Below, piece by piece: positions 10,091 through 18,834 of a stretch of 64,000 nt of DNA. Source of the stretch: Mycobacterium xenopi (GTDB lineage: Bacteria; Actinomycetota; Actinomycetes; Mycobacteriales; Mycobacteriaceae). Numbering within the stretch: the first letter of the stretch is position 1; each line of letters opens with the position of its first letter. Below the pieces are notes generated by a model. It worked only from the letters and a program-made list of their open reading frames with translations. It was not told where the DNA came from and searched no databases. The stretch is from NCBI RefSeq assembly GCF_009936235.1, contig NZ_AP022314.1, positions 3,472,001 to 3,536,000 of the forward strand. The letters are read 5' to 3'. Made by a program: the position numbers and the translations under genes.

Positions 10091-11152
10091 GTGGATTACC
10101 GCATCACTGCAGACGACCGGGCTCGGTTCAAACGGTGCCGGCGAGAATGGGATTTCGCCTCGCCGCACCGGCGCGATCTCGAGCCGGTCGGCGCCGCCGG
10201 TTCCCCCTTGCCAACCGCCCTCAAAGATGCGCTGGCGGTCTACTACTACCCGGGCACCTGGGACTGGCCGCACGAATTGAAGCAATCGCTAGTCCACAAG
10301 GCCGTCAAGCGTTCTCTCGACGACGCCGGTGCGACTCATGCGCTGCCGACCGCGATCACGCTGCTCGACACCTACGACGCGTGGGCGAGCACGGTCGACG
10401 ACTTCGCTCCGGTGAAGGTCGAGCACGAGGTCCAAGGATTGGTACCCGATCCGCGCGATCCGGAACGGGGATTGCAGACCGCGGACGGGGCCGCGGTGAT
10501 CTACACGTGCCGAATAGATCTGTTGGCGGTCGACGCGGCCGACGAGTACTGGGTGGTTGGCCACCGGATCGCAAACGCATGGCAGGACCCGGAGATGTTG
10601 ATCCGCGACGAGGCTGCGGTCGCGCAATGCTGGGCATGGGAGCAGGAGTATCTCGGGATGGAGATCTCGGGCACGATCCACAACGAGATACGCCTCAGCG
10701 GTCCACTCGATCGGCCCTTGTCTGCCGGCAGTCCGGGGATCCGGGTGCGCCAAAGCGAGGGCAGCGGGGGCGGTCGAGCGATCCCGCAGCACCGGCGGTT
10801 AACCGCACGCGCATCACGCGCCGACGACTCGGCCCGCATCCAGCAGTGCACGGTCGGCCCGCTGCGGCGAACCCGGATCCGCCGCAGCCGCGCCGAGATC
10901 GGCGCGGTAGGCGCCCTGATCGGTTCGGAGGCTCTCGACATGAGCGGTAAGCCCGCGATCTATCCGACGTTCGCCCCGCACTGCCAGGCCTGCCAATTCA
11001 GCGCCCCGTGTCTGGCGCTCACCAAGGGAGACGACCCGGAACCCATTCTGGCAGCGCAGTTTCGGCGCCACCTGCCCGAGGATCGCCAGAAGCCGAGACT
11101 GGGCCAGTCCACCTGGAGCTTCGGCAGGGGCGCCGCACCGCCCCAGTGGTGA
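10091..11152 (+). CDS. Cas4/AddB-like Fe-S PD-(D/E)XK nuclease-fold protein, active site degenerate
   Basis: A 353-aa protein starting at GTG 10091. One N-terminal cysteine (C16 in RFKRCRREW) and a C-terminal C298-x2-C301-x5-C307 trio reproduce the spacing of the [4Fe-4S] staple that brackets the nuclease core in Cas4 and AddB proteins. Core-like elements are VKVEHEV (~108-114), RIDLLAV (D143) and a later WAWEQEYLG helix. The expected acidic-x-Lys triad should lie about 155-159, but the sequence there is VVGHR, so catalysis may be lost. No CRISPR, cas1/cas2 or RecB/AddA partner is visible. Neighbours are the 103-aa gene upstream and a convergent GNAT-AAA gene. Assignment rests on motif spacing only. 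Confidence 0.55.
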   Translation: MDYRITADDRARFKRCRREWDFASPHRRDLEPVGAAGSPLPTALKDALAVYYYPGTWDWPHELKQSLVHKAVKRSLDDAGATHALPTAITLLDTYDAWASTVDDFAPVKVEHEVQGLVPDPRDPERGLQTADGAAVIYTCRIDLLAVDAADEYWVVGHRIANAWQDPEMLIRDEAAVAQCWAWEQEYLGMEISGTIHNEIRLSGPLDRPLSAGSPGIRVRQSEGSGGGRAIPQHRRLTARASRADDSARIQQCTVGPLRRTRIRRSRAEIGAVGALIGSEALDMSGKPAIYPTFAPHCQACQFSAPCLALTKGDDPEPILAAQFRRHLPEDRQKPRLGQSTWSFGRGAAPPQW

Positions 11153-11157
11153 TCGCG

Positions 11158-12435
11158 TCACAGCCGCGTGTGTTGCTCGATGTCATCGAAGAACTCGGCG
11201 AGCACGGCCTCCGTCAGCGACGGGCGGGTCTCTTTGATGGCGGTCAGGTAGTCCTCCGTGTGGGCCGGCTCGCCGCGGCGGAACTCGATCTCGCGCTCGA
11301 ACCCCAACTGTGCGCCCTTGCGGGCGGCGAACTCGATATCGGCCGGGGTGAACATCTCGGTGGCTTCGACGAGCGCGTCAACGTTGACGGAATCGGCCGC
11401 GCGGCCAAGGTATCTGGCCCAAATCGCCGCCCGCGCCGCCGCGTCGGGAGGTCCGACGGGTATGACGTAGTCGAACCGGCCAGGCCGCAGGAACGCCGAG
11501 TCCAGCGAATGCACCGAGTTCGTCGCGCAGATCAGCAACCGCTCGTCGCGCTGACGAAACACCGGGATCAGCTTCAGCAGCTCGTTGGTGGCACCGTGCG
11601 CGGGATCCGACGGCACGCCCGAGCGTGACCCCGCGATCTCTTCGACCTCGTCGATGAATACCACGACCGCGTCCAGCTCCGTCAACGTCGTAAAGGCTTC
11701 CCGCAGCGCGCTTGCCATGGCCACGTCGGGTGCCGCCAACCGCGACGGGAACAACTCGACGAACGGCCAACCGAGCCGACCCGCAACGGCCTTGGCGAAG
11801 GTGGTTTTGCCGGTCCCCGGGGGCCCGAACAGGATCACCGCTTTCGGTGGTGAGACCCCGTACTGCTCGGCGACGTTTGGCTCGGTGAGCGGCAGCACGA
11901 TCCGCCGTTCGATGACCTGCTTTTCCTTTTCCATGCCGGCCAGCGCGTGCCACAAACCGCGAGGCATCGGTTGCCCACCGAGCTCGGCCAGCAGCCCGGC
12001 GTCCGATGCGCCGAGGGGGTCGACCTTCTCGAAATACACCAGCTCGGTGCGCTCGTGGTAGCCGGAATTGCGCAGCGCCGCCGTTCCCGTCGCCTCCGCC
12101 GGCAGCAGTGCACCGATCCGCCGGACACCAAGCGAACGCAGCCGCAGTTCAAGTTCAGCCAGCAGTGCGCTACCGATACCCCGATTACGCCATCGGTTGC
12201 TCAGCCCGACCATCGAAACCCACGCTCGTTCGGCCTGAAATTGGGCCACGGCGATGCCCACCAGCTCGTCGCCGACCACGGCGACGATCGCCGGCTGACC
12301 CGACCTGGCGGCCGAAACCACCTCCGAGATCGGGAAAACGGGTGACGCCTCACCGGGACAGCGACTCTGGTCCCAGACCGAAATCGCCTGATCGAGGTCG
12401 TCGTCGTGAAAGTCGCGGAGTCGCCACGGCGGCAC
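11158..12435 (-). CDS. GNAT acetyltransferase-AAA+ ATPase fusion protein
   Basis: About 425 aa. The N-terminal ~150 residues are a GNAT fold (LRDFHDDDLDQ... LSNRWRNRGIGSALLAELE, the acetyl-CoA loop being RNRGIG). The C-terminal ~250 residues are an AAA+ module with Walker A GPPGTGKTT, Walker B VVVFIDEVEE, sensor CATN and arginine-finger region RPGRFD, like FtsH/VCP-class ATPases. I chose GTG 12435 because AGGAAGG stands about 8 bases upstream; the longer frame to 12600 has an implausible N-terminus. It converges on the nuclease-fold gene (stop-to-stop gap 5 bases). Substrate unknown. Confidence 0.75.
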   Translation of the reverse strand: MPPWRLRDFHDDDLDQAISVWDQSRCPGEASPVFPISEVVSAARSGQPAIVAVVGDELVGIAVAQFQAERAWVSMVGLSNRWRNRGIGSALLAELELRLRSLGVRRIGALLPAEATGTAALRNSGYHERTELVYFEKVDPLGASDAGLLAELGGQPMPRGLWHALAGMEKEKQVIERRIVLPLTEPNVAEQYGVSPPKAVILFGPPGTGKTTFAKAVAGRLGWPFVELFPSRLAAPDVAMASALREAFTTLTELDAVVVFIDEVEEIAGSRSGVPSDPAHGATNELLKLIPVFRQRDERLLICATNSVHSLDSAFLRPGRFDYVIPVGPPDAAARAAIWARYLGRAADSVNVDALVEATEMFTPADIEFAARKGAQLGFEREIEFRRGEPAHTEDYLTAIKETRPSLTEAVLAEFFDDIEQHTRL

Positions 12436-12571
12436 TGGTACTACCTTCCTAACGAGTGCAGACAGACCTGCCAGCACAAGAAGGCACATACGCTGCGGCA
12501 ATCCGTTCCGAGACGAACCACCCATTCGGGTGTTCGAGCGGGTGATCCTATCCCGGTGTGGTCTGTGTGGC

Positions 12572-14092
12572 CTAGCCCCGCCCGCAGGCAGAAAGCACAA
12601 GTTCGCGCACCCGCGCGGCGTCGGCCTGGCCCTTGGTGGCCCTCATGACCGCGCCGACGATGGCGCCGGCCGCCTGTACTTTGCCGCCGCGGATCTTCTC
12701 GACGATGTCGGGGTTGGCGGCTAGCGCTTCGTCGACCGCGGCCTGGATCAGCGAATCGTCGCGCACCACCGCTAACCCGCGGGCGTTCATCACCTGTTCG
12801 GGTTCGCCCTCGCCCGCCAGTACGCCTTCGACGACCTGGCGGGCCAGCTTGTTCGACAGCTTGCCCTGGTCGACCAGTGCGATAACGGCAGCGACCTGTT
12901 CGGGAGTGATGGGCAATTCGTCGAGCTCGACTCCGGCCTCGTTGGCCTTTTGCACCAGGAAGTTTCCCCACCAGGCGCGGGCCGCCTCGCTGGGCGCGCC
13001 GTGCTCGACGGTGGCGATGACCAGGTCGACGGCACCAGCGTTGACCAGATCGCGCATCACCTCATCGGAGAGCCCCCACTGCTGCTGAATTCTCTTGCGG
13101 CGCAACCACGGTAGCTCGGGGATGGTTTGGCGCAACTGGTCGACAAATTCGGTGCTGGGAGCGATGGGCTCCAGGTCGGGCTCCGGGAAGTACCGGTAGT
13201 CCTGGGCGGTCTCCTTGGTGCGGCCGGGACTGGTGTAGCCGGCTTCGTGGAAGTGCCGGGTTTCCTGGATGACCCGGCCCCCGGATGCCAGGACAGCGCC
13301 CTGGCGCTGCATTTCATAGCGGACCGCGACCTCGACGCTCTTGAGCGAGTTGACGTTCTTTGTCTCGGTACGGATACCGAATTCGCTTGTGCCGATGGGC
13401 TTTAACGACACGTTGGCGTCGCAGCGCATCGAACCCTGGTCCATGCGGACATCGGAGACGTCCAAGGCGCGCAACAGGTCTCGCAGCGCCGTCACATAGG
13501 CGCGGGCAATCTGGGGTGCCTTGGCGCCGGTTCCCTCGATCGGCTTGGTGACGATCTCGATCAGCGGCACGCCGGAGCGGTTGTAGTCGATCAGCGATGT
13601 GGTCGCCCCCTCGATGCGGCCGGTGTCGCTACCGAGGTGGGTCAGTTTGCCCGTGTCTTCTTCCATGTGGGCGCGTTCGATGCCGACCCGCCAGCTGGTG
13701 CCGTCCGGCAGCGGCACTTCCAGGTAGCCGTTGACCGCGATCGGCTCGTCGTACTGGGAGATTTGGTAGTTCTTCGGCATGTCCGGGTAGAAGTAGTTCT
13801 TCCGCGCAAACCGGCACCACGGCGCGATCTCGCAATTGAGTGCCAGCCCGATCCGGATCGCCGACTCCACTGCGGCCTGGTTGACCACGGGCAGCGAACC
13901 CGGCAGCCCCAGACACACCGGGCATACCTGGGTGTTGGGTTCGGCGCCGAATGCGGTGGGGCAGCCGCAGAACATCTTGGTGGCGGTGGATAGCTCGACG
14001 TGCACCTCCAGGCCGAGGACCGGCTCGTAGCGTGCGACGACCTCGTCGTAGTCGAGCAGCTCGACCCCAGCGACCTTTGCGGCAACCGTCAT
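12572..14092 (-). CDS. gatB: Aspartyl/glutamyl-tRNA(Asn/Gln) amidotransferase subunit B
   Basis: 506 aa (M. tuberculosis GatB is about 509). With GatA and GatC it converts Glu-tRNA(Gln) and Asp-tRNA(Asn) to the amidated forms. It has the GatB hallmarks: YEPVLGLEVHVEL, the zinc ligands CGC... CPVC near residues 40-60, the kinase core GVPLIEIVTKP, and a C-terminal GatB/YqeY domain ending in GKVQAAGAIVGAVMRATKGQADA. Here gatB is separated from gatCA by about 6 kb. The frame is intact. Confidence 0.96.
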   Translation of the reverse strand: MTVAAKVAGVELLDYDEVVARYEPVLGLEVHVELSTATKMFCGCPTAFGAEPNTQVCPVCLGLPGSLPVVNQAAVESAIRIGLALNCEIAPWCRFARKNYFYPDMPKNYQISQYDEPIAVNGYLEVPLPDGTSWRVGIERAHMEEDTGKLTHLGSDTGRIEGATTSLIDYNRSGVPLIEIVTKPIEGTGAKAPQIARAYVTALRDLLRALDVSDVRMDQGSMRCDANVSLKPIGTSEFGIRTETKNVNSLKSVEVAVRYEMQRQGAVLASGGRVIQETRHFHEAGYTSPGRTKETAQDYRYFPEPDLEPIAPSTEFVDQLRQTIPELPWLRRKRIQQQWGLSDEVMRDLVNAGAVDLVIATVEHGAPSEAARAWWGNFLVQKANEAGVELDELPITPEQVAAVIALVDQGKLSNKLARQVVEGVLAGEGEPEQVMNARGLAVVRDDSLIQAAVDEALAANPDIVEKIRGGKVQAAGAIVGAVMRATKGQADAARVRELVLSACGRG

Positions 14093-14162
14093 GGCTTCGA
14101 TCGTAGTGAAGACATCACGTCTTGCTTGCCGGCATGCCCCGATCCATGCCGAACCCCCGGTG

Positions 14163-15386
14163 TCACTCGGCGTCGGCGAGCAACCTGTAGATTTCGCGGC
14201 GGGCGTTCTTCAGGATCGCGACGACCCGCTGCTGTACTTCAGCAGTAGTCGCGTATGCGGATTGCGCCACTGCGCCGAACAATTGAGCCAACTCCGCTCG
14301 CAGGTTGGCCCGATTTGGGTCGACGCCCTCGGCGAACTGCTTCCAGGGAGCCGTCTTGATTTTCTGAGCCGCAGCGCGTCCTTTGTCGGTCAGCTCGAAA
14401 AGTCTTGTGCTCCCTTCGGTTTCAGAGCTGACGATCAAACCCTCGTCATCCAGCAGCTGCAGCGTCGGATAGACCGAGCCCGGGCTGGGCCGCCAGGCAT
14501 CCTGGGTGCGTTCGGCGATCTCCTGAATCATTTCGTAGCCATGCATGGGGCGCTCGGCGAGCAAATGCAAAATCGCCGCACGGACATCACCAGGGCGCAC
14601 GCGGCGGCCGCGGCGACCGGGCCCGCGCCGCTGGCCGCGGGCGCCTGGGCCGAAGCCGAAGTCGAAACCGAAGTCGGGGCCGGGCCCGAAACCCAAGCTA
14701 GCGCCGGGCCCGAGGCCAAAATCCGCTTCCGGCCCAGGTCCGCCCGGGCCGTGCTCCGACCCGGGCTCATGCGGCGGGGGCGGTGGGTGGCCGGGCCCGT
14801 GCTCATGCGGCGGGGGCGGTGGGTGGCCGGGCCCGTGCTCATGCGGCGGGGGCGGTGGGTGGCCGGGGTGTTTCTTCGGGCCGGGGGCCTTCTTGGCAGG
14901 CGCCTTCTTGCCGACAGCCTTCTTGCCGGGGGCTTTCTTGGGGCCTGGGCCGTGGTGTTCGTGGGGCGGTCTGTCGTGGTGGCCGGGGCCATGCCTGGGT
15001 CCGGTGGCCAACCTGGGTTCGCGGCCGGGGCCAAGATGGCGGCCACCGAGATCGGCCTCCTCGTCGTAGTCGGGCTCCAGTTCGAATTCCTCGTCGTCGG
15101 GCTCGAATTCGGGTTCCTCGTCGTAATCCGGTTCGGGTTCGTCATAGTCCCACTCGACCGGAAGATCGCCCTCGTACACGTCGAGGTCTTCGGGATGCGG
15201 TGCTTGAATTCTCGACGGTGCGTCGTGGCCCGCAGGCTGGTGTTCGCCGACAGCTTCTAGCTCTACAGGAGCGTTGTCGCCTCGATCGCTGAGTTCGTCG
15301 CCGGTCAGCGGGTCGGTGACCAGTTCGTCTGCCTTGTCTTTCTTCGCTCGTCCACGCCGGGGCCTGGGCGCTTGCGATTCAGTCAT
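14163..15386 (-). CDS. PadR-family regulator with long low-complexity N-terminus
   Basis: About 407 aa from ATG 15386 (GTG 15395 is possible; GAAAGCGAG lies upstream of both). The C-terminal ~135 residues are a PadR winged helix (RAAILHLLAERPMHGYEMIQEIAERT... SPGSVYPTLQLLDDEGL) with an effector/dimer helix region. The preceding ~270 residues are very unusual: an acidic Asp/Glu/Tyr-rich stretch, a Lys-Ala-Pro stretch, three His/Pro-rich 12-residue repeats (HPPPPPHEHGPG), and a Gly/Phe-rich linker. An inverted repeat just upstream could be its own operator, and the MFS exporter next door is a plausible target. Confidence 0.85.
   Translation of the reverse strand: MTESQAPRPRRGRAKKDKADELVTDPLTGDELSDRGDNAPVELEAVGEHQPAGHDAPSRIQAPHPEDLDVYEGDLPVEWDYDEPEPDYDEEPEFEPDDEEFELEPDYDEEADLGGRHLGPGREPRLATGPRHGPGHHDRPPHEHHGPGPKKAPGKKAVGKKAPAKKAPGPKKHPGHPPPPPHEHGPGHPPPPPHEHGPGHPPPPPHEPGSEHGPGGPGPEADFGLGPGASLGFGPGPDFGFDFGFGPGARGQRRGPGRRGRRVRPGDVRAAILHLLAERPMHGYEMIQEIAERTQDAWRPSPGSVYPTLQLLDDEGLIVSSETEGSTRLFELTDKGRAAAQKIKTAPWKQFAEGVDPNRANLRAELAQLFGAVAQSAYATTAEVQQRVVAILKNARREIYRLLADAE
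14765..14867 (-). repeat. Three tandem 36-bp repeats inside the PadR gene
   Basis: Copies begin at 14765, 14801 and 14837 with an exact 36-base period; the third degrades at its end. Each encodes the 12-residue unit HPPPPPHEHGPG. The period is a multiple of three, so copy-number change would keep the frame. A candidate strain-typing VNTR. Confidence 0.8.
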
Positions 15387-15424
15387 GGTGATCACTCGCT
15401 TTCGGGTGGAGCAGGTAGTTATCT

Positions 15425-15446
15425 ACGATAGGGAAAGATATATCGT
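15425..15446. promoter_or_regulatory. Inverted repeat upstream of the PadR gene (candidate operator)
   Basis: ACGATA at 15425-15430 and TATCGT at 15441-15446 form a perfect 6-bp inverted repeat with a 10-bp spacer; another TATCG follows at 15451. It lies 39 bases before the chosen start in an AT-rich dip of GC-rich DNA, where a promoter is expected. PadR proteins often bind such dyads and repress themselves. Confidence 0.5.
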
Positions 15447-15627
15447 TTACTATCGCTTGCGCAAGGGCTTGGCGAGGCTTTGCAGCCCGACCCGGCGGCG
15501 CCGCGTGACGGCCGCCGGGTCACCGGCCGCAGCGACTTGCTACAGGTAGCCGAGATGGCATGTGCCGTCTGGCTTTTCGACCGAGACCCGCGGCCTGCGG
15601 GAAATTCGATCGGCCGGGCGGTGGCCA

Positions 15628-16881
15628 TCAGGAAGGGCCATTGACCCCGGCACCGAGCGGCTCGCCGGCGGGACGGGTTTCTGGCATGGCGAACAGGTAC
15701 AGCGCGAAGCCGGCTGCGGCGATGGCGCCCAGTGAGACAAACGCGGCGTGGTAACCGAACGCGACCACGACGATGCCTGCCACCAGGTTCGACAGCGACG
15801 CCCCGATGCCCCACGCGGTGATGACCGCTCCGAGACTGACGTTGTACCGGCCAGTTCCCTGCGTGACATCGGAGACCACTAGGGGAAACAGCGCGCCGAA
15901 AATGCCGGCTCCGACACCGTCCAGCAGCTGCACACCGACCAGCCAGTGGGAGTCGTCTGAAAGAGGGAACAGAAAACCTCGCAAGGTCAACACGGCAAAG
16001 GCGACCAGGAAAATCGGCTTTCGTCCCCAGCGGTCGGCGCGGGCACCCGTGATGAACGCGACCGGGACCATGACGGCCTGCGCAGCGACGATGCACGCCG
16101 CCATCAGCGTGGTTCCGACGTGTGTGTTGTTCAAGGCCAGCTCCTGGCCAACGAGCGGCAGCATGGCCGCGTTGGCGAAGTGAAACAGCACGATCGCGAC
16201 CGCGAAGGTCGCCAACCGGCGGTTGTGCAGCAGGGCTGCCAACCGGGACGGCTGGCGGTGCTGTTCGCCCGCCGCGCCGCGCAGGCCACGGGCCACCGCG
16301 TGGTCGATCGCGTCGGCCGGGATCCGCAGCGTTGCAATGACGCTGATCGCGGCAACGCTGGCGAGCAGCCAGAACACCACCAGGGGGCCGAAGAAATAGG
16401 CCAGCACGCCGGCAACCGCAGCGGCCGTGGCATTGCCCGCATGGTTGAACGACTCGTTGCGCCCGATTCGCCTCGCGAAAAACCGCACCCCGACAACGCC
16501 TAACGTGATCGCCGCCAACGTCGGGGTGAGCACGGCGCACGCGATCCCGACCACGGCTTGCAGGACCGAGATCCTGTAGATGCCGGGAACCAGCGGCATC
16601 GCCAAGGACGCGACGCTGATCGCGATAGCGGCGGCAATCATCAGTGCCCGCTTTGCCGCCGTGCGATCGACCAAGGCGCCGATGGGCGTCTGAGCGAGGA
16701 TTCCCACGGCGGTAAACACCATCAGAACGAACCCGATCGACGCCTGATCCCAATGGTGAGCCAGCAGAAGGTAAATCGACAGGTACGGGCCGAGCCCCTC
16801 GCGAACACCCCCCAACGAGAAGTTCAGCACATCGAGGGCGTGCGACGTTCGCCGCTGAAGCGCCTCAGCGGTTGTCGACAT
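15628..16881 (-). CDS. MFS transporter
   Basis: 417 aa with about 12 predicted membrane helices and the MFS loop-2/3 signature as GALVDRTAAKRAL (~70-82) and its repeat GARADRWGRKPIF (~260-272). The N-terminal LGGVREGLGPYLSIYLL resembles drug/metabolite efflux MFS proteins. It lies on the same strand, upstream of the PadR gene across a 228-base gap. A PadR-controlled efflux pump is a reasonable inference; substrate unknown. Confidence 0.85.
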   Translation of the reverse strand: MSTTAEALQRRTSHALDVLNFSLGGVREGLGPYLSIYLLLAHHWDQASIGFVLMVFTAVGILAQTPIGALVDRTAAKRALMIAAAIAISVASLAMPLVPGIYRISVLQAVVGIACAVLTPTLAAITLGVVGVRFFARRIGRNESFNHAGNATAAAVAGVLAYFFGPLVVFWLLASVAAISVIATLRIPADAIDHAVARGLRGAAGEQHRQPSRLAALLHNRRLATFAVAIVLFHFANAAMLPLVGQELALNNTHVGTTLMAACIVAAQAVMVPVAFITGARADRWGRKPIFLVAFAVLTLRGFLFPLSDDSHWLVGVQLLDGVGAGIFGALFPLVVSDVTQGTGRYNVSLGAVITAWGIGASLSNLVAGIVVVAFGYHAAFVSLGAIAAAGFALYLFAMPETRPAGEPLGAGVNGPS

Positions 16882-17132
16882 CGCCGTTCACACCGCGCGA
16901 TCCGAGTCGATGCCTTCAACGCGCGAACAGCTGCCCTGGCTGGTTGGCATGCTCGGCGGCGTCGGCGCTACGTCCATGTCGATCCGCGACGCTAGCCAGC
17001 GAAGCTGAAATGAAGCTGAAGAAGTCGGCGTCAGCTGGCTTATGCGACGTCACCGCGGCAGAACTGCGCTAACTCGGACGCCACCATGTGACGTCACGCT
17101 GGCCGGCACCAGGCCACGGCGAAAGATGGCGC

Positions 17133-17375
17133 CTATCGATGCGGGTTTCGCCGGTCGCCGCCGGCCTGAAACCATGGTGGGGTCCTCTTGGTGACCAAAC
17201 ACCAGATCGCGAACAAGACAACGACGACGGTCGCCACTGACACAATGATCCCCGCGCCGATCGCGACCTGCGCTGCAGTCTGATATAGCCGGTCCGGCTC
17301 TGATGGCGAACTCCCGACCGATGGCGGCGCTGCGGCGGAAGTCGAAGGGACCGACGGCTTAGGTGTATCACTCAT
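17133..17375 (-). CDS. Small single-pass membrane protein (hypothetical)
   Basis: 80 aa from ATG 17375 (MSDTPKPSVPSTSAAAPP). A Pro/Ser/Ala-rich N-terminus precedes one hydrophobic helix (VAIGAGIIVSVATVVVVLFA) and a short basic tail ending RRNPHR. The frame is open further upstream but without a better start. No family recognised. It stands alone between the MFS and ParA-like genes. Confidence 0.5.
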   Translation of the reverse strand: MSDTPKPSVPSTSAAAPPSVGSSPSEPDRLYQTAAQVAIGAGIIVSVATVVVVLFAIWCLVTKRTPPWFQAGGDRRNPHR

Positions 17376-17538
17376 GCCTCGCATCATGCCGATTGCCACC
17401 GGTGCCGTGGTGGCATTCCAGCCACGAAGCATCGATCCAGGCCGACTAGCGCCCCAAACTTGCCTCCGGCCACCCAGCCAGGCAGCGATTGTGCGAGCAT
17501 CACGGGTGGGATGCCAACCGTGGAACAGGAATGCTAAC

Positions 17539-18694
17539 TCAATTGCGCTGGGGGAACGCCGAAGCGAGCGCAGCCGCCATTTCTAGATATCGACGCCTGC
17601 TCTGGTTGCTCAGCCGCTCGAGGCTGATGGCCCTGCCCTCATGCACATGCCGGTCGAACGGCAACACCACGACACGCTGAGGCGGGAACTGAGACGCCAA
17701 CCGCTTGAGTTCCGTGGCGGCCAGGGTGTTGGGTTTGACGCCTTCGATGCGGTTGATCGCCAGCACTGCTGATTCGCCCAGTCGCTGATATCCACTGGCG
17801 CGCAACCACTTCAGCGTCGTACCGGTCTTCCGCGCGGCACCGGCGGATATGCTGGTGACCACTACGAGAGCTCGTGACTCCCGTAGCACAGCCTCGATGG
17901 CGCCGTGTGCGAGGCTATACGCGCAGTCGATTAATGCCACCGAATAATGCCTTCGCAGAAGGGAAAACGCTTTGACGAAGTCATCGCGGCCTACTAGTCC
18001 ATCACTGGCGGCATAATCCGGGCAAGTGAGTAGTTCTAGCCCCGCACGGTTGCGCCACGTATATGCCCCTATGTCGACATACCGCCCTGCCGCTGCGTCA
18101 GCGACAAGGTCGAGCAGGCTCAATGGATTTCGGTTTACCGTGCCGGTCGGCGAGGTCTCCGCCGCCGAGGTCGACAGCAAGAACTCGGTCGTCGCGTATA
18201 TGGGCGAAGGTTGAGCCCAACGCCTCAACCACCGCGGTCTTGCCCACGCCGCCTTTGAAGTTGAGGACTGCTATGGGGAACACGCCGCCTACCGGGGCGC
18301 GAACCCGGTTGCAAAGGCTCAGCTCGTATTCGCGGTCCCTGCCCGAAGGACGGAGTCGCCGCGCGAGCCGGTTCACCAGGCCCTGCCATGGGTGGCCGGC
18401 CGGCAGCTTCTCTAACCCCTCGAGCCTGTCGAGGGTGTCCCAGCTGGGACGTCGGCCAACCGGCTCTGGCATCGGGCGCGCGGGCACGGTCGGGGTGTCG
18501 GCGGATGACCGGATCCGCGGCGGCGGCTGATACGCCGCTGGGTCTCGGCGGTAGGACCGCGGGGCGATGTTGGGTTCGGGGTTAGGGCGAACGGGTCGGC
18601 CCTGCGGGGGCCGGTGGGCAACTGCTTGGCCGGTCGGCTGCGCCGACGACACCGGTCGCTGAACCTCGCCGCGATAAGCACCGCGGTTGTTCAT
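17539..18694 (-). CDS. ParA/MinD-like ATPase with Pro-rich N-terminus; apparent +1 frameshift near 18134
   Basis: The first part, from ATG 18694, is proline/arginine-rich for ~120 residues and then enters a ParA-type ATPase with deviant Walker A VLNFKGGVGKTAVVEALG and switch region VLAVDLGGGDLADRHG. The frame then drifts and ends at 18098. The expected continuation (NRNPLSLLDLVADAAAG... YSVALIDCAYSL... SRALVVVTSIS... AVLAINRIEG) is open in the next frame to 17539. One extra base in the TTT at 18134-18136 explains it. The Pro-rich-plus-MinD layout recalls EspI-like proteins of ESX loci, but no ESX genes are nearby. Confidence 0.7.
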
Positions 18695-18834
18695 GTTGTC
18701 GACGGTAACCGGTGTGACTGGCAGGGTTCGCGCCAACTCTGGCAAATTACGTGAAACATGTGGTGCACGGCGGGTAAACGCCAACGATGCGGGACGGAAG
18801 CCGTTCGTTCGCCGTGGGCGGATCGACGGTCGGG

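Noticed and set aside
10091..12435. CRISPR-Cas remnant, suggested by the Cas4-like cysteine pattern
   Set aside because: No direct-repeat array and no cas1, cas2 or effector gene in the window; AddB-type or stand-alone proteins share the same cysteine spacing.
14091..15260. 389-aa plus-strand frame opposite the PadR gene
   Set aside because: Mirror of the repeat-rich PadR coding sequence; no domain, and the PadR HTH on the other strand is unmistakable.
15419..16753. 444-aa minus-strand frame across the MFS gene
   Set aside because: Out-of-frame shadow, Arg-rich; the MFS reading has membrane helices and signature loops.
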